A DNA stretch of 38,732 nucleotides from Patescibacteria group bacterium. Lineage in GTDB: Bacteria; Patescibacteriota; Patescibacteriia; Buchananbacterales; SURF-54. The stretch covers positions 82,357-121,088 of the forward strand of contig JAHIRB010000007.1 in the NCBI GenBank assembly GCA_018818885.1. Reading direction: 5' to 3'. Below, one piece after another: positions 22,172 through 31,253 of the stretch. A program made the translations under genes and the position numbers. The notes under the pieces are model-generated. The model ran no database searches and was not told where the DNA came from. It saw nothing but the letters and a program-made list of their open reading frames with translations. Position 1 is the stretch's first letter; each line of letters opens with the position of its first letter.

Positions 22172-23038
22172 ATGGAAAATACAAAAACTTATTCAATTAT
22201 TATTCCAGCTTATAACGAAGCTGATACCATTGCAAAAACATTAAACGGTTTAAAGGTATATATTGAAAACAATAATTTAGATTGTAATATCGTTGTTGTT
22301 AACGATGGTTCCACTGATGATACCCAAAATATTTTAAAACAAATTCCCGGAATTTTATTTATTAACCATCCATACAATAAAGGTTATGGAGCTTCTGTTA
22401 AAACAGGTGTAGCTGCCGTTAATTCGGAATGGATCATAACTTTTGATTCGGATGGACAACACAAGCTTGAAGATATCAAAAGACTAATAGATGCTAAGCA
22501 AGATTTTGATATGGTAGTAGGTGCAAGAAAGGGATATCAAGGACCAGCTATTAGACAACCAGGTAAAAAAGTACTACACAAGGTAGCAGAATTTTTAGTT
22601 GAGAAAAAAATTGATGATTTAAATTCGGGACTTCGCCTTCTTAGAAAAGAACACTTTCAAAAATACGCCCGAATTTTACCCAATGCATTTTCTTGGACAT
22701 CCACAATTACTTTGGCATTCTTTAAAGATAACCTAAACGTTAAATACATCCCCATTGAGATCAATAAACGTCAAGGTGGTAAAAGCATGGTTAAAACTTC
22801 TGATGCAGTAAAAACTCTCATGTTGATACTCCGTATTATTATGCTTTTTTCTCCTTTACGTATTTTTTTACCTGCAAGCGTTATTTTATTTACCCTTGGT
22901 TGTGCTTCTACTGTATATGATTTATGGATGTTTAATATTTCCGATACCACGATTTTACTCTTTATCTCTTCAATATTAATTTTCTTTTTTGGCTTATTAG
23001 CAGACCAAATTGCTGCGATTAGAAGAGAACTCAAATAA
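22172..23038 (+). CDS. GT2 polyprenyl-phosphate glycosyltransferase with C-terminal membrane helices (GtrB/DPM-like)
   Basis: This 288-aa protein has YSIIIPAYNEAD (7-18), VVNDGSTDD (42-50), the DxD motif in FDSDGQHK (91-98), and DLNSGLRLLRK. Two hydrophobic helices at the C-terminus (about 232-250 and 260-278) anchor it to the membrane, as in GtrB. It would charge polyprenyl phosphate with a sugar on the inner face. AGGAAG stands before its ATG, one of the few clear ribosome sites in this operon; it follows the initiating transferase by 2 nt. Confidence 0.88.
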   Translation: MENTKTYSIIIPAYNEADTIAKTLNGLKVYIENNNLDCNIVVVNDGSTDDTQNILKQIPGILFINHPYNKGYGASVKTGVAAVNSEWIITFDSDGQHKLEDIKRLIDAKQDFDMVVGARKGYQGPAIRQPGKKVLHKVAEFLVEKKIDDLNSGLRLLRKEHFQKYARILPNAFSWTSTITLAFFKDNLNVKYIPIEINKRQGGKSMVKTSDAVKTLMLILRIIMLFSPLRIFLPASVILFTLGCASTVYDLWMFNISDTTILLFISSILIFFFGLLADQIAAIRRELK

Positions 23039-23045
23039 AAAATTT

Positions 23046-24998
23046 ATGTGCGGGATAATAGGTGTACTGCAATCTCAAAATTCTAAAATATCTCCAGAAC
23101 TATCTAAGCAATTAACAGATAGTTTGTTTAAATTATCTGAATCACGAGGTAAAGAAGCTGCGGGAATTTCTATAAAAACTAAGCAAAATATTTATACTTT
23201 TAAACAAGCGATTCCAGCTACACGATTGATTAAATCAAAACAATATCAAGAAAATTTTAAAGAAGCTACAGCTGACAACCCTCCACTATCAATAATCGGG
23301 CATTCGAGACTAGTAACTGACGGCCTGCAAACAAATAATGACAATAATCAACCAGTTATTAAAAGTGATGACGTAATAGTACATAATGGAATAATAGTTA
23401 ATACCAAACCACTGTGGAATTATTTTTCTGATTTAAAACGCGATTACGACGTGGACACAGAAATTATTTTAAGCTTGATCCAGAAAAATCTTCAAGAAAA
23501 TAGATCCATTGATTCAGCTGTTTCAAAAACCTTTAATCTTTTGGAAGGTGCTGCCTCGATTGCAGTATTGATAAAAGAACTTCCTAAACTGATAATTGCA
23601 ACTAATACCGGGTCTATTTACACTTGCACGGGGATCAATAATGATATATTTATTTTTGCTTCAGAAAAATACATATTAAAAGAATTAGCCTCTAATAAAT
23701 TCAAGGGTATCTTAAACGCAGATTCTATCAAACAAGTTAAAGCCGGCTTGGGACAAATAATTGATTTGAACGATCTGCAAATTACAAAATTTCAATTTCA
23801 AGATCATGTTAATCAAGGTGCACTTGAAGAAATAAAAGAAAAAAGATTTACTGTTACCGAAGAAATTGTTTCCACAATTAATAATAATGAAAATCTGCTT
23901 AAATATAATGAAAACTTAGATCTCAAACGATGTACGAGATGTATTCTGCCAGAAACCTTCCCAGGCATTAAATTTGACAGTAACGGGGCATGCAACATAT
24001 GTAATAATTTTAAAAAGAAACCATTGCTAAGTTTGGAAAAACTAAAGCAAGAAGTTGCTCCTTACAGAAATAAAAGTTGTAGACCAGACGTCTTAGTTGC
24101 TTTTAGCGGAGGAAGAGATAGTGCCTATGGTCTTCATTATATTAAAAAAGTATTAAAAATGAACCCCATTGCCTATACTTACGACTGGGGTATGGTAACA
24201 GATCTTGCTAGGAGAAACCAAGCACGAATTTGTGGTAAGCTAGGCATTGAGCATATTATAGTTTCTGCAGACATTAAGAAAAAACGTGAATATATTAGAA
24301 AAAATGTTTCTGCATGGTTAAAGCGACCCAATCTAGGTACTGTTCCTTTGTTTATGGCAGGTGATAAACAATTTTTTTATTACGCAAATCGATTGATGAA
24401 ACAAAATGACATTGATTTAATGATATTTTGTGAAAATTCCAGGCTCGAAAAAACAAGTTTCAAAACAGGTTTTTGTGGTGTAGATGAAGGTAACAAAAGA
24501 TGGGTTGATATGACGACAACTCAAAAAGCTAAACTTGCGACATATTACGCTAAGGAGTTCATAAAAAATCCCGCCTACATTAATGCCTCTTTATTTGATA
24601 CATTATTTGCATTTTTTTCTACATACTTGATGAAGCATGATTATGTATTTTTATACAAATACATAGATTGGGACGAAGAAAAAATAATTTCTACCCTGAT
24701 TGATGGATACAACTGGGAAACCTCCCTAGATACAAAATCCACCTGGCGTATTGGCGATGGCACTGCACCATTTTATAATTACATTTATCATACCTTAGCA
24801 GGTTTTACCGAAAACGATACTTTTAGATCAAATCAAATTAGAGAAGGTATGATCACCCGAGAACAAGCATTAAATTTTATTAAAGATGATAACAGACCAC
24901 GATACGATTCGTTTAAATGGTATACAGATCAAATTAGTATTGATACTGTTAAAGCAATAAATATTATTAATTCTGCTCCAAAAATTTATCAAAACTAG
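23046..24998 (+). CDS. Fused class II glutaminase and N-acetyl-sugar amidotransferase (WbpG-like)
   Basis: I place the start at the ATG of MCGIIGVLQ (23046), because class II glutaminases need Cys at position 2; an in-frame ATG at 23010 would add 12 residues and bury it. The 650-aa protein has a GlmS/PurF-type Ntn domain (C2, GHSRLVT 85-91, VHNGII 112-117, DTEII 137-141). After a linker come a zinc-type knuckle (C296, C299, C316, C319, in CTRCILPETFPG...CNIC) and an ATP-PPase loop AFSGGRDS (352-359), the WbpG/PseA/LegF amidotransferase arrangement. Those enzymes convert a sugar N-acetyl group to an acetamidino group using ammonia from a separate HisH-type glutaminase; here the ammonia source seems fused. 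The exact sugar is unknown. Confidence 0.88.
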   Translation: MCGIIGVLQSQNSKISPELSKQLTDSLFKLSESRGKEAAGISIKTKQNIYTFKQAIPATRLIKSKQYQENFKEATADNPPLSIIGHSRLVTDGLQTNNDNNQPVIKSDDVIVHNGIIVNTKPLWNYFSDLKRDYDVDTEIILSLIQKNLQENRSIDSAVSKTFNLLEGAASIAVLIKELPKLIIATNTGSIYTCTGINNDIFIFASEKYILKELASNKFKGILNADSIKQVKAGLGQIIDLNDLQITKFQFQDHVNQGALEEIKEKRFTVTEEIVSTINNNENLLKYNENLDLKRCTRCILPETFPGIKFDSNGACNICNNFKKKPLLSLEKLKQEVAPYRNKSCRPDVLVAFSGGRDSAYGLHYIKKVLKMNPIAYTYDWGMVTDLARRNQARICGKLGIEHIIVSADIKKKREYIRKNVSAWLKRPNLGTVPLFMAGDKQFFYYANRLMKQNDIDLMIFCENSRLEKTSFKTGFCGVDEGNKRWVDMTTTQKAKLATYYAKEFIKNPAYINASLFDTLFAFFSTYLMKHDYVFLYKYIDWDEEKIISTLIDGYNWETSLDTKSTWRIGDGTAPFYNYIYHTLAGFTENDTFRSNQIREGMITREQALNFIKDDNRPRYDSFKWYTDQISIDTVKAINIINSAPKIYQN

Positions 24999-25001
24999 AA
25001 A

Positions 25002-26414
25002 ATGAAAATACTTTTAATTAATCCTCCAATATTCAATGTAATTGACCCAAGCCTTCCTGCAGTACTTTTAGAAGAAGAAGATCCAATGCCTCCTTTAGGC
25101 TTGATGTATTTAGCTTCATATCTAGAAAAAAATAGTAGTCATGACGTAAAGATACTGGATTGCCAGATCGAAAAATTGAGTTTAGAGCAAATGGTACAAA
25201 GAGTAGAAGAACAAAAACCTGACGCAGTTGGAATTACCACAATGACTTTTACGTTAATTGACGTGATAAACGCAATTAATGCTATCAAAAAGAATAACGA
25301 TGACATCAAAATAATTTTGGGAGGACCACATGTACATATTTACCCAGAAGAAACAGCTAAACTACCCGGAGTAGATTTTGTAGTGATTGGTGAGGGTGAA
25401 TTACCGCTAAAAGGTCTCTTAGAAAATTTTAATGATAAAGACAAGCTAAAAAATATTAAGGGTTTGTTCTTTTTAGAAAATGAACAAATAGTCCGTACTG
25501 GGCTCCAAGATCTAATACAAAATCTTGACGATCTCCCCTTTCCTGCTAGACATCTCCTGCCATACAAAAAGTATGGCTCAGCTATTGGTAAAAGATTTCC
25601 AGTCACAACAATGTTTACTAGCCGTGGCTGCCCCTACAAATGCTTATTTTGTGACAGACCTCATCTGGGTAAATCTTTTAGAGCCAGGTCCGCAAAAAAC
25701 GTAGTTGATGAAATGCAAGTTTGTACGGAAATTGGTATTAAAGAAATTTTTATTTACGACGACACCTTTGGTGCAGATAGACAACGAGTGCTAGATATCT
25801 GTTCTGATCTAATAAAACGAAAGCTTGACTTGACTTGGGACATCAGAACACGTGTAAATACTGTTGACAAAGAAGTGCTAAAAGCACTAAAAGAAGCAGG
25901 CTGCCAAAGAATTCACTTTGGTGTTGAAGCTGGAACACAGAGAATCTTAAACGTTTTAAGAAAAGGCATTACCATAGAAATGGCAAAAAAAGCATTCAAG
26001 TTGACCAGAGAGGTAGGCATCCAAACTTTAGGATATTTTATGATAGGTTCTCCAACTGAAACCAAAGAAGATATAGAAAAAACTATAAAACTTGCTAAAA
26101 CTTTAAAACCAGAATTTGCACATTTTACTATCACCACCCCCTACCCTGCTACTGATCTATATCGAATGGGTCTAGAATCTGGTGTTCTCCCAAATGACTA
26201 CTGGCAAGAATTTGCTAAAAATCCCACCAAAGACTTTAAGCCATTAATTTGGGAAGAAAACCTAAAAAAAGATGAGCTGGTTAGCTTACTAAAAAAAGCC
26301 TATAGAACTTTTTACTATAGACCACTATATATCTTAAAAAGAATTATCAGCGTTAGCTCGTGGGGTGAATTTAAGGCCAAAGCAAAGGTTGGCTTAAGCC
26401 TATTAAAAATTTAA
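25002..26414 (+). CDS. B12-binding-type radical SAM enzyme
   Basis: This 470-aa protein has an N-terminal Rossmann-like domain of the cobalamin-binding type (1-140: KILLINPP, PPLGLMYLASYL, VGITTMT, IILGGPH, VVIGEGE). The radical SAM core has a CX3CX2C cluster motif (C210, C214, C217 in TSRGCPYKCLFCDRP), followed by FIYDDTFG and HFGVEAGTQ. Such enzymes often methylate or rearrange unactivated carbons. In this operon, between a sugar amidotransferase and a flippase-like protein, the substrate may be a polyprenyl-linked sugar or lipid (inference). The C-terminal tail YRTFYYRPLYILKRI recurs in the truncated gene at 38471. Confidence 0.9.
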   Translation: MKILLINPPIFNVIDPSLPAVLLEEEDPMPPLGLMYLASYLEKNSSHDVKILDCQIEKLSLEQMVQRVEEQKPDAVGITTMTFTLIDVINAINAIKKNNDDIKIILGGPHVHIYPEETAKLPGVDFVVIGEGELPLKGLLENFNDKDKLKNIKGLFFLENEQIVRTGLQDLIQNLDDLPFPARHLLPYKKYGSAIGKRFPVTTMFTSRGCPYKCLFCDRPHLGKSFRARSAKNVVDEMQVCTEIGIKEIFIYDDTFGADRQRVLDICSDLIKRKLDLTWDIRTRVNTVDKEVLKALKEAGCQRIHFGVEAGTQRILNVLRKGITIEMAKKAFKLTREVGIQTLGYFMIGSPTETKEDIEKTIKLAKTLKPEFAHFTITTPYPATDLYRMGLESGVLPNDYWQEFAKNPTKDFKPLIWEENLKKDELVSLLKKAYRTFYYRPLYILKRIISVSSWGEFKAKAKVGLSLLKI

Positions 26415-26425
26415 TTAATCTTGAG

Positions 26426-27376
26426 ATGAAAAATAAAAAATTATTCAAATACCTTTTTTCGTTATTAGGTGTTTTTTTGTTTTTGTATATTATTATCTAC
26501 ATAGTAGATTTAGATAAATTACTCAAAAACATTGCCAATATCAAAATAATCTATTTTGTTCCTATCTTTGGCTTGTCTTTTATCCTGGTCGGACTTAAAG
26601 CTTATCGGTGGCAATTGATAATGAGAAAGATTGATATCACCTACTCTCTATATTCGTCGTTTTCGATGTATGCAGTAGGTGCATTTTTAAGTTTAGTTAC
26701 CCCAGGAAAAATTGGTGAACTAGCTAAGATTTTTTACTTGAATAAAGATCAACACTCAATAAAAAAATCGCTTGTTACGATTATCGTAGATCGCATGGCT
26801 GATTTAGTCTTTTTGATACTTCTGGTAATACTGGGCTTTGCAATCTTTTTTGAATATTTTGCTCAGCCATTTTATTATTTGATATTTATTCTACTTCTTA
26901 CAGTTGTTGGACTATACATTACATTCAAATATAAATTATATTTAATTTTGATTAAAATAATATCACCAAAAAAATATAAGCAAGTAATATTCGAAAACAC
27001 CAATGAATTTTTTGCCTTGTTTAAAACCTATAGTTTACGTGATTACATTACTGCATTAATAATCACTAGCTTTTCTTGGATAACATATATTATTCAGATT
27101 TATCTACTTACGTTAGCATTAAATATTAATATTAACTTTTTGTATCTAATACCAATGATTGCTGTAGCTAATGCGGCAGACATGCTACCAATAAGCATAA
27201 GTGGTATAGGAACACGAGAATTAATCTTTATCTTTTTTTTCAGCCTGATTGGTTTATCAGCAGAAAAAGCAACTGCCTTAGGTATCCTACAACTTTCTAT
27301 AGTAGTCTTTACTGCTCTTATTGGGCTGGCATATTGTCTTAAATATCCGCTAAGTCTAAAACAAAACAATGAATGA
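26426..27376 (+). CDS. LPG-synthase-TM/UPF0104 family membrane protein, flippase-like
   Basis: This 316-aa protein has seven or eight membrane helices and the family motifs ALVxRW-like KAYRWQLIM (58-66), GAFLSLVTPGKIGELAKIFYL (about 90-110), IIVDRMADL and PISISGIGTRE. The family corresponds to the membrane domain of lysylphosphatidylglycerol synthase without the aminoacyl-transferase part; family members are proposed lipid or polyprenyl-lipid translocators. The operon context supports moving a polyprenyl-linked product. A relative lies at 33432-34391. It overlaps the methyltransferase gene by 8 nt. Confidence 0.87.
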   Translation: MKNKKLFKYLFSLLGVFLFLYIIIYIVDLDKLLKNIANIKIIYFVPIFGLSFILVGLKAYRWQLIMRKIDITYSLYSSFSMYAVGAFLSLVTPGKIGELAKIFYLNKDQHSIKKSLVTIIVDRMADLVFLILLVILGFAIFFEYFAQPFYYLIFILLLTVVGLYITFKYKLYLILIKIISPKKYKQVIFENTNEFFALFKTYSLRDYITALIITSFSWITYIIQIYLLTLALNININFLYLIPMIAVANAADMLPISISGIGTRELIFIFFFSLIGLSAEKATALGILQLSIVVFTALIGLAYCLKYPLSLKQNNE

Positions 27377-28040
27377 AATTTTTCAAAATAAATATTGGGA
27401 ACGAGATAAACTAAAAACAAGAAGAAGTCCACAACATCCAGTTGTAAGTGCATTTGTTTTGTCAAAAATAAAGGAAATACAAAAGTATATTAAAATAGAC
27501 GAGAATACGAAACTTTTAGATGTAGGCACAGGCAATGGCTTTTATTCTTTTCAATTTGAAAAATTATGCGATGTATTTGCGATTGACTATTCTGACCAAA
27601 TGATTAGCGCAAACCCAGCAAAAAATAAAAAAGTAATGGATGCAAACAACCTTGAATTTCCTGATAATGAGTTTGACGTGGTCTTTGAATCTTGTTTGCT
27701 GCATCACGTAGAAGATATTGATAAAGTAATTGCAGAGATGAAGCGAGTAGCTAAAAAATATGTAGTTATCGCAGAACCAAACAGAAACAATCCCCTACAA
27801 TTCTTATTTAGCCTAAAAAAAGAAGAAAGGAAATCATTAAAATTCTCTCTTTCATACTTAAGAAAAATTTTAGAAAAACATAATTTAAATATTATATCTT
27901 CATTTACTCATGGTGTGATTGCGCCAAACAAAATTCCTAGTTTTTTACTACCTCTCATAAAAATCTTCGACAAAAAAATCCCCATTCTGGGGCTTGATAA
28001 TATCGTGATTTGTGAAAAAACTATCTTACCAAGTTCATAA
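27369..28040 (+). CDS. Class I SAM-dependent methyltransferase
   Basis: This 223-aa protein has motif I LLDVGTGNGFYS (49-60), the acidic end of strand 2 in FAIDYSDQM, a motif near LEFPDNEFDVVFES, and LLHHVEDIDKVI, the Methyltransf_11 layout. It is last in the rightward operon, overlapping the flippase-like gene by 8 nt. Its 3' end overlaps the convergent glycosyltransferase gene by 20 nt (28021-28040). Substrate unknown; probably a sugar or lipid intermediate. Confidence 0.88.
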   Translation: MNEIFQNKYWERDKLKTRRSPQHPVVSAFVLSKIKEIQKYIKIDENTKLLDVGTGNGFYSFQFEKLCDVFAIDYSDQMISANPAKNKKVMDANNLEFPDNEFDVVFESCLLHHVEDIDKVIAEMKRVAKKYVVIAEPNRNNPLQFLFSLKKEERKSLKFSLSYLRKILEKHNLNIISSFTHGVIAPNKIPSFLLPLIKIFDKKIPILGLDNIVICEKTILPSS

Positions 28041-29766
28041 ACCAACCCTTATTGCTTAAGGAATAATCCTCGTAATTGACTTCTATGGTAGAATCCGCGA
28101 TTATTCCTACCTCGGCTTGATCTAATATCCTTGCTGAAATATCCGGTGTGTATCCTAAGATATATTTTACATCAAATTTTTCTAAAGCATCTGAAACCTT
28201 ATTTTGCTCAATAAGATTTTGCATTGTTGCTTGCTTAAAAACTACCAGCGACTTATCAGTATATAGATTGATGTAGTAGGCATCATCTGGATGATCAAAT
28301 GGCACAGCAATAATTTGGTCATCTGCTATATTTGAGTTTTTGATTTCTTCAATATACGTATCCAAAATCGGGATTGGACTGTTATCATATTTTAATCCCC
28401 ACATAACATGGCTGGAAACAACTAAGTTGTAAATTACAATAAGCCCTAAACAAATGAGTATTATGTTTTGATATTTATTTTGAAAAAGTGTCGAAGATAT
28501 TGCTTTTGACAATATATAGATGCCTAAGCCAGCACAACTGGCTATTACCCAGCCAAAATCCATAAGATGATTCCTGCCTCCCAGTATTACAAACGACAAT
28601 AAAAACATTGTTGCGATTATCCATAAGACATCAAAATAAAACCATTCTTTCTTATATTTATACAAGTAGACTAGCCCCAGCGCCATTAAAATAAATATCA
28701 GTGGGCCCCCTATTTCTGGAATTGATAAGAATCTGAATGAATGTTTGGCAAACAGACCTGTACCAATTTTAACGCGTTCAAACAATGTTACATCGGCAAA
28801 ACCTACCAGCTTCATAGCTCTTTTGATACCGTCTGCTCTGATAGAGCTTACACTTTGTGCTAAATCAGTACGTTCATTTAAGTATTCTTCTTGATTAAAA
28901 TGATATGTGTATGGATCTGGAAAAAATTCTGCATAATAACTAAAATCAGAAGTTTTTAATTCTTCTGGTGCATCTTTAGTAAAAGAAAGAAGATATATAT
29001 TTTCTCCGGCAACAAAGCCTGGGAGCCAAAAGATTGCCACAACTAAGACAACTGGAATAAATATATACAACAAATAACGCCACTGTTTATATACTAATAG
29101 AAACAAAAACAATATAGGTAAAAATATTAAAAGCGCTTCTTTTGTTAAGCATGCCATAGCTAAACTAGCTCCAGAAAATACTAGTAACGCTGTATTATAA
29201 CTTATAATTTTTGTATCTTCGCTTTTTTTATTAAGTGAAAGCTTATTGGTACCTATGGTAAACAAAAGAAAAAATATTACCAGAAAAAAAAGAGAAAATT
29301 CGTACTCAGCAAATGATTGTGGTAATAACCAAATAGTAGGAATAAAAATATAAATCGCAGCAAACAATATCGTTATAGTTAAATTAAATAAATAGTAGAC
29401 AGTAATAGCAAATAAAACTAAAGTTAGAGCTAGTATAACAATATTAGATAAAATTAATTTACTATTGGTTTGTTCACCAGTAAATTTGATTAGGTATGAA
29501 TGCAAATAACCGTTAATCTTGCCACCTTGAAGCGATTCATGCCCCTCCTGCTCTATAAGACTAGAAGACATTATCACATTCAAATCATTTTCACTACCAT
29601 AAATACCAGTCTGGTTGTAATTTTTTGCTTTAACTATTACGTTGCTACCATCAGAAAGTAAGTTATAGCCTTTAAAAATAACGGGTGAATACCAAACAAC
29701 ACCAGCTGAAATAAATATTGCAACTAATAATAAACCAAAAATTATGTTTTGCTTTGCTTTATGCAT
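28021..29766 (-). CDS. GT-C membrane glycosyltransferase (GT39/ArnT-like)
   Basis: This 581-aa protein has an N-terminal helix, a first extracytoplasmic loop of about 60 residues (LLSDGSNVIVKAKNYNQTGIY with several acidic residues), then about 10 helices up to residue 430 and a soluble C-terminal domain. The overall plan is that of GT-C enzymes that use polyprenyl-phosphate sugars. The catalytic acidic residue is not certain. It overlaps the upstream GT4 gene by 8 nt and, tail to tail, the methyltransferase gene by 20 nt. Confidence 0.72.
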   Translation of the reverse strand: MHKAKQNIIFGLLLVAIFISAGVVWYSPVIFKGYNLLSDGSNVIVKAKNYNQTGIYGSENDLNVIMSSSLIEQEGHESLQGGKINGYLHSYLIKFTGEQTNSKLILSNIVILALTLVLFAITVYYLFNLTITILFAAIYIFIPTIWLLPQSFAEYEFSLFFLVIFFLLFTIGTNKLSLNKKSEDTKIISYNTALLVFSGASLAMACLTKEALLIFLPILFLFLLVYKQWRYLLYIFIPVVLVVAIFWLPGFVAGENIYLLSFTKDAPEELKTSDFSYYAEFFPDPYTYHFNQEEYLNERTDLAQSVSSIRADGIKRAMKLVGFADVTLFERVKIGTGLFAKHSFRFLSIPEIGGPLIFILMALGLVYLYKYKKEWFYFDVLWIIATMFLLSFVILGGRNHLMDFGWVIASCAGLGIYILSKAISSTLFQNKYQNIILICLGLIVIYNLVVSSHVMWGLKYDNSPIPILDTYIEEIKNSNIADDQIIAVPFDHPDDAYYINLYTDKSLVVFKQATMQNLIEQNKVSDALEKFDVKYILGYTPDISARILDQAEVGIIADSTIEVNYEDYSLSNKGWFMNLVR

Positions 29767-31006
29767 TATTTTTATTATACCATTCTAAGATTTTTTTTGC
29801 TTGATTGTTTAATGTAAAAACTTCCTCAACTCGTTTTTTACCCGCCTCCCCCATCTTGGCTGCCAGCTCATTATTTGAAAGTATATCGACGATCTTATCT
29901 GCAAATTTTTCTACATTATTTGGATTTACTATATATCCAGTTTCTTGATCAACCACAGCTTCTTTAGTGCCTCCAAATATTGTACCTACAACTGGCTTGC
30001 TATTGACCATGGCTTCCAAGTTTACTGTAGGAAAAGGATCTAAGTATAGTGATGGCACAACAACCACGTCACAACTTGAATATGCAATTGACATATCATT
30101 TTTCTGCAACCAGCCAGTAAACTCAATATTTTTACTAACTTCTAATTGTTCCGCTAAATTGCTAATAATATTAGCATAACCAGATTTTTCACCAGCAATC
30201 AATAAAACTGCATTATTGACCTTTTGTTTGACCAGTGAAAGTGACTTAACAATTACTGCCCCTCCTTTTGAGCCCGAAAGTCTGCCAGCATAAAATATCA
30301 CTTTCTTGCCCTGGAGATTATATTTATTCTTAAAATCTTCTATTTGACTTTGGTCATGGTTTGTGACTGCTTCTATTCCGTTATGAATAGTAACTGTATT
30401 TTTAATATTGTTTGCGTTTAAAGCTTTTTCCAGTTCATGGCTTACACAGAATATCTTATCAATATATTTCAAATAATGTTTAATTAAAATTCTTCTTAAA
30501 GGATTAAAACGCTTTTTAGCTGATCTAAACAATTGCCAACTTGATATTTTGTAATTGAGTTTGGGGCTATCTGATTTATCGTTGGCTTGCACGTACTCTC
30601 TAAACTTATCGTGATGTACTAGCATCATATCGTGCGCTGTTAAAAAAACTTTTTTACTATATTTTTTTGCTACCTTAAAGCAAGCATAAGAAAGATAAAG
30701 ATGGACGATATGGAAATGAACGACGTCTGGTTTTATTTTTCTGACAATTTGCCTTACTTTTTTTACAGTCTCTGGATTATATACTGCAACATAGTTTCTA
30801 ACCTTTAAATCATAATCCGTATATATCTGATGTATTTTTAAACCTTCGTATTCGATTTCTTTTTCTTCATTTTTATCCTGAACTGTCGAAATTACATATA
30901 TTTCATAGCCAAGTTGCATCATCTTTTTCGCCAAAATAAAAGCAACATTATCTGCTCCCCCACTTGAGTAAGGAGGAAAAATATCAGTTATGTATAATAT
31001 CTTCAT
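29759..31006 (-). CDS. GT4-family glycosyltransferase (GT-B fold)
   Basis: This 415-aa protein starts MKILYITDIFPPYSSGGADN with the GGAD loop. The C-terminal half has KVIFYAGRLSGSKGG, LLIAGEKSG and the donor-binding region DPFPTVNLEAMVNSKPVVGT followed by FGGTKEAV. Its ATG (31004-31006) directly abuts element C, and element D lies just beyond, so about 250 bp now separate it from the upstream gene. Without the elements, the upstream stop would be 3 nt from the ATG (TAAATTATG). Translation is probably kept going by the micro-frames of the elements, the last of which overlaps the ATG by 4 nt. Confidence 0.88.
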   Translation of the reverse strand: MKILYITDIFPPYSSGGADNVAFILAKKMMQLGYEIYVISTVQDKNEEKEIEYEGLKIHQIYTDYDLKVRNYVAVYNPETVKKVRQIVRKIKPDVVHFHIVHLYLSYACFKVAKKYSKKVFLTAHDMMLVHHDKFREYVQANDKSDSPKLNYKISSWQLFRSAKKRFNPLRRILIKHYLKYIDKIFCVSHELEKALNANNIKNTVTIHNGIEAVTNHDQSQIEDFKNKYNLQGKKVIFYAGRLSGSKGGAVIVKSLSLVKQKVNNAVLLIAGEKSGYANIISNLAEQLEVSKNIEFTGWLQKNDMSIAYSSCDVVVVPSLYLDPFPTVNLEAMVNSKPVVGTIFGGTKEAVVDQETGYIVNPNNVEKFADKIVDILSNNELAAKMGEAGKKRVEEVFTLNNQAKKILEWYNKNNA

Positions 31007-31041
31007 ACCGGGCAGTGAAAATTCAAAAAATATTTGTTCAT
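31003..31041 (-). CDS. Last micro-frame of element C, overlapping the GT4 start by ATGA
   Basis: Twelve codons, MNKYFLNFHCPV, then TGA overlapping the ATG of the GT4 gene. A tiny frame (MNEI) ends in the same ATGA manner at its own start, and a ten-codon frame (MDNFLNVYHS) lies just upstream. GAG in ACGAGAT is a weak ribosome site. The likely role is translational coupling. Confidence 0.35.
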   Translation of the reverse strand: MNKYFLNFHCPV

Positions 31042-31139
31042 ATCTCGTTCATATTAAGAGTGGTAAACATTCAAAAAATTATCCATAAAAAAAATTATTA
31101 TTATAAAATATACTTACTATTTGAATTTCTACTGCCCGG
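31007..31139 (-). mobile_element. 133-bp inverted-repeat element at a start codon (element C)
   Basis: The ends CCGGGCAGTGAAAATTCAAA (31008-31027) and, read from the other end, CCGGGCAGTAGAAATTCAAA (31139-31120) match at 18 of 20 positions; the only difference is GA against AG after the 9-bp core. CAT flanks both sides (31004-31006, the GT4 start codon, and 31140-31142). The first frame from the outer ATG reads MPGSRNSNSKYIL. The interior is AT-rich and unrelated to elements B and D, so this is a second family with the same plan. Confidence 0.72.
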
Positions 31140-31189
31140 CATACCCGGTAGTAGTCCCGTAAATGGGATTTGTTATATTTATTAATCAT
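31079..31189 (-). CDS. Second micro-frame of element D, reading into element C
   Basis: Thirty-six codons beginning MINKYNKSHLRDYYRVC. The first part matches the second frame of element B. It passes through the terminal repeat of D and the shared CAT and ends inside C. Probably it once overlapped the GT4 ATG before C was inserted. Confidence 0.3.
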   Translation of the reverse strand: MINKYNKSHLRDYYRVCRAVEIQIVSIFYNNNFFYG

Positions 31190-31253
31190 ACTTATATTTA
31201 TGTTTATTACATTACCTTATAGTGATATTAAATTTTACGGGATCACTACCGGG
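31143..31253 (-). mobile_element. 111-bp inverted-repeat element, same family as B (element D)
   Basis: The ends ACCCGGTAGTAGTCCCGTAA (from 31143) and CCCGGTAGTGATCCCGTAAA (read from 31253) are those of element B, again with AG against GA after the 9-bp core CCCGGTAGT. CAT flanks both sides (31140-31142, shared with element C, and 31254-31256). Interior similarity to B (GTGATATTA next to the right end; AGTATG(G/A)TTAATAAA on the minus strand) shows common origin. C and D stacked at one site imply two successive insertions at the same ATG. Confidence 0.75.

Noticed and set aside
23010-23045. In-frame upstream ATG that would extend the amidotransferase by 12 residues
   Set aside because: It overlaps the GT2 gene and would bury the Cys needed at position 2 of a class II glutaminase.
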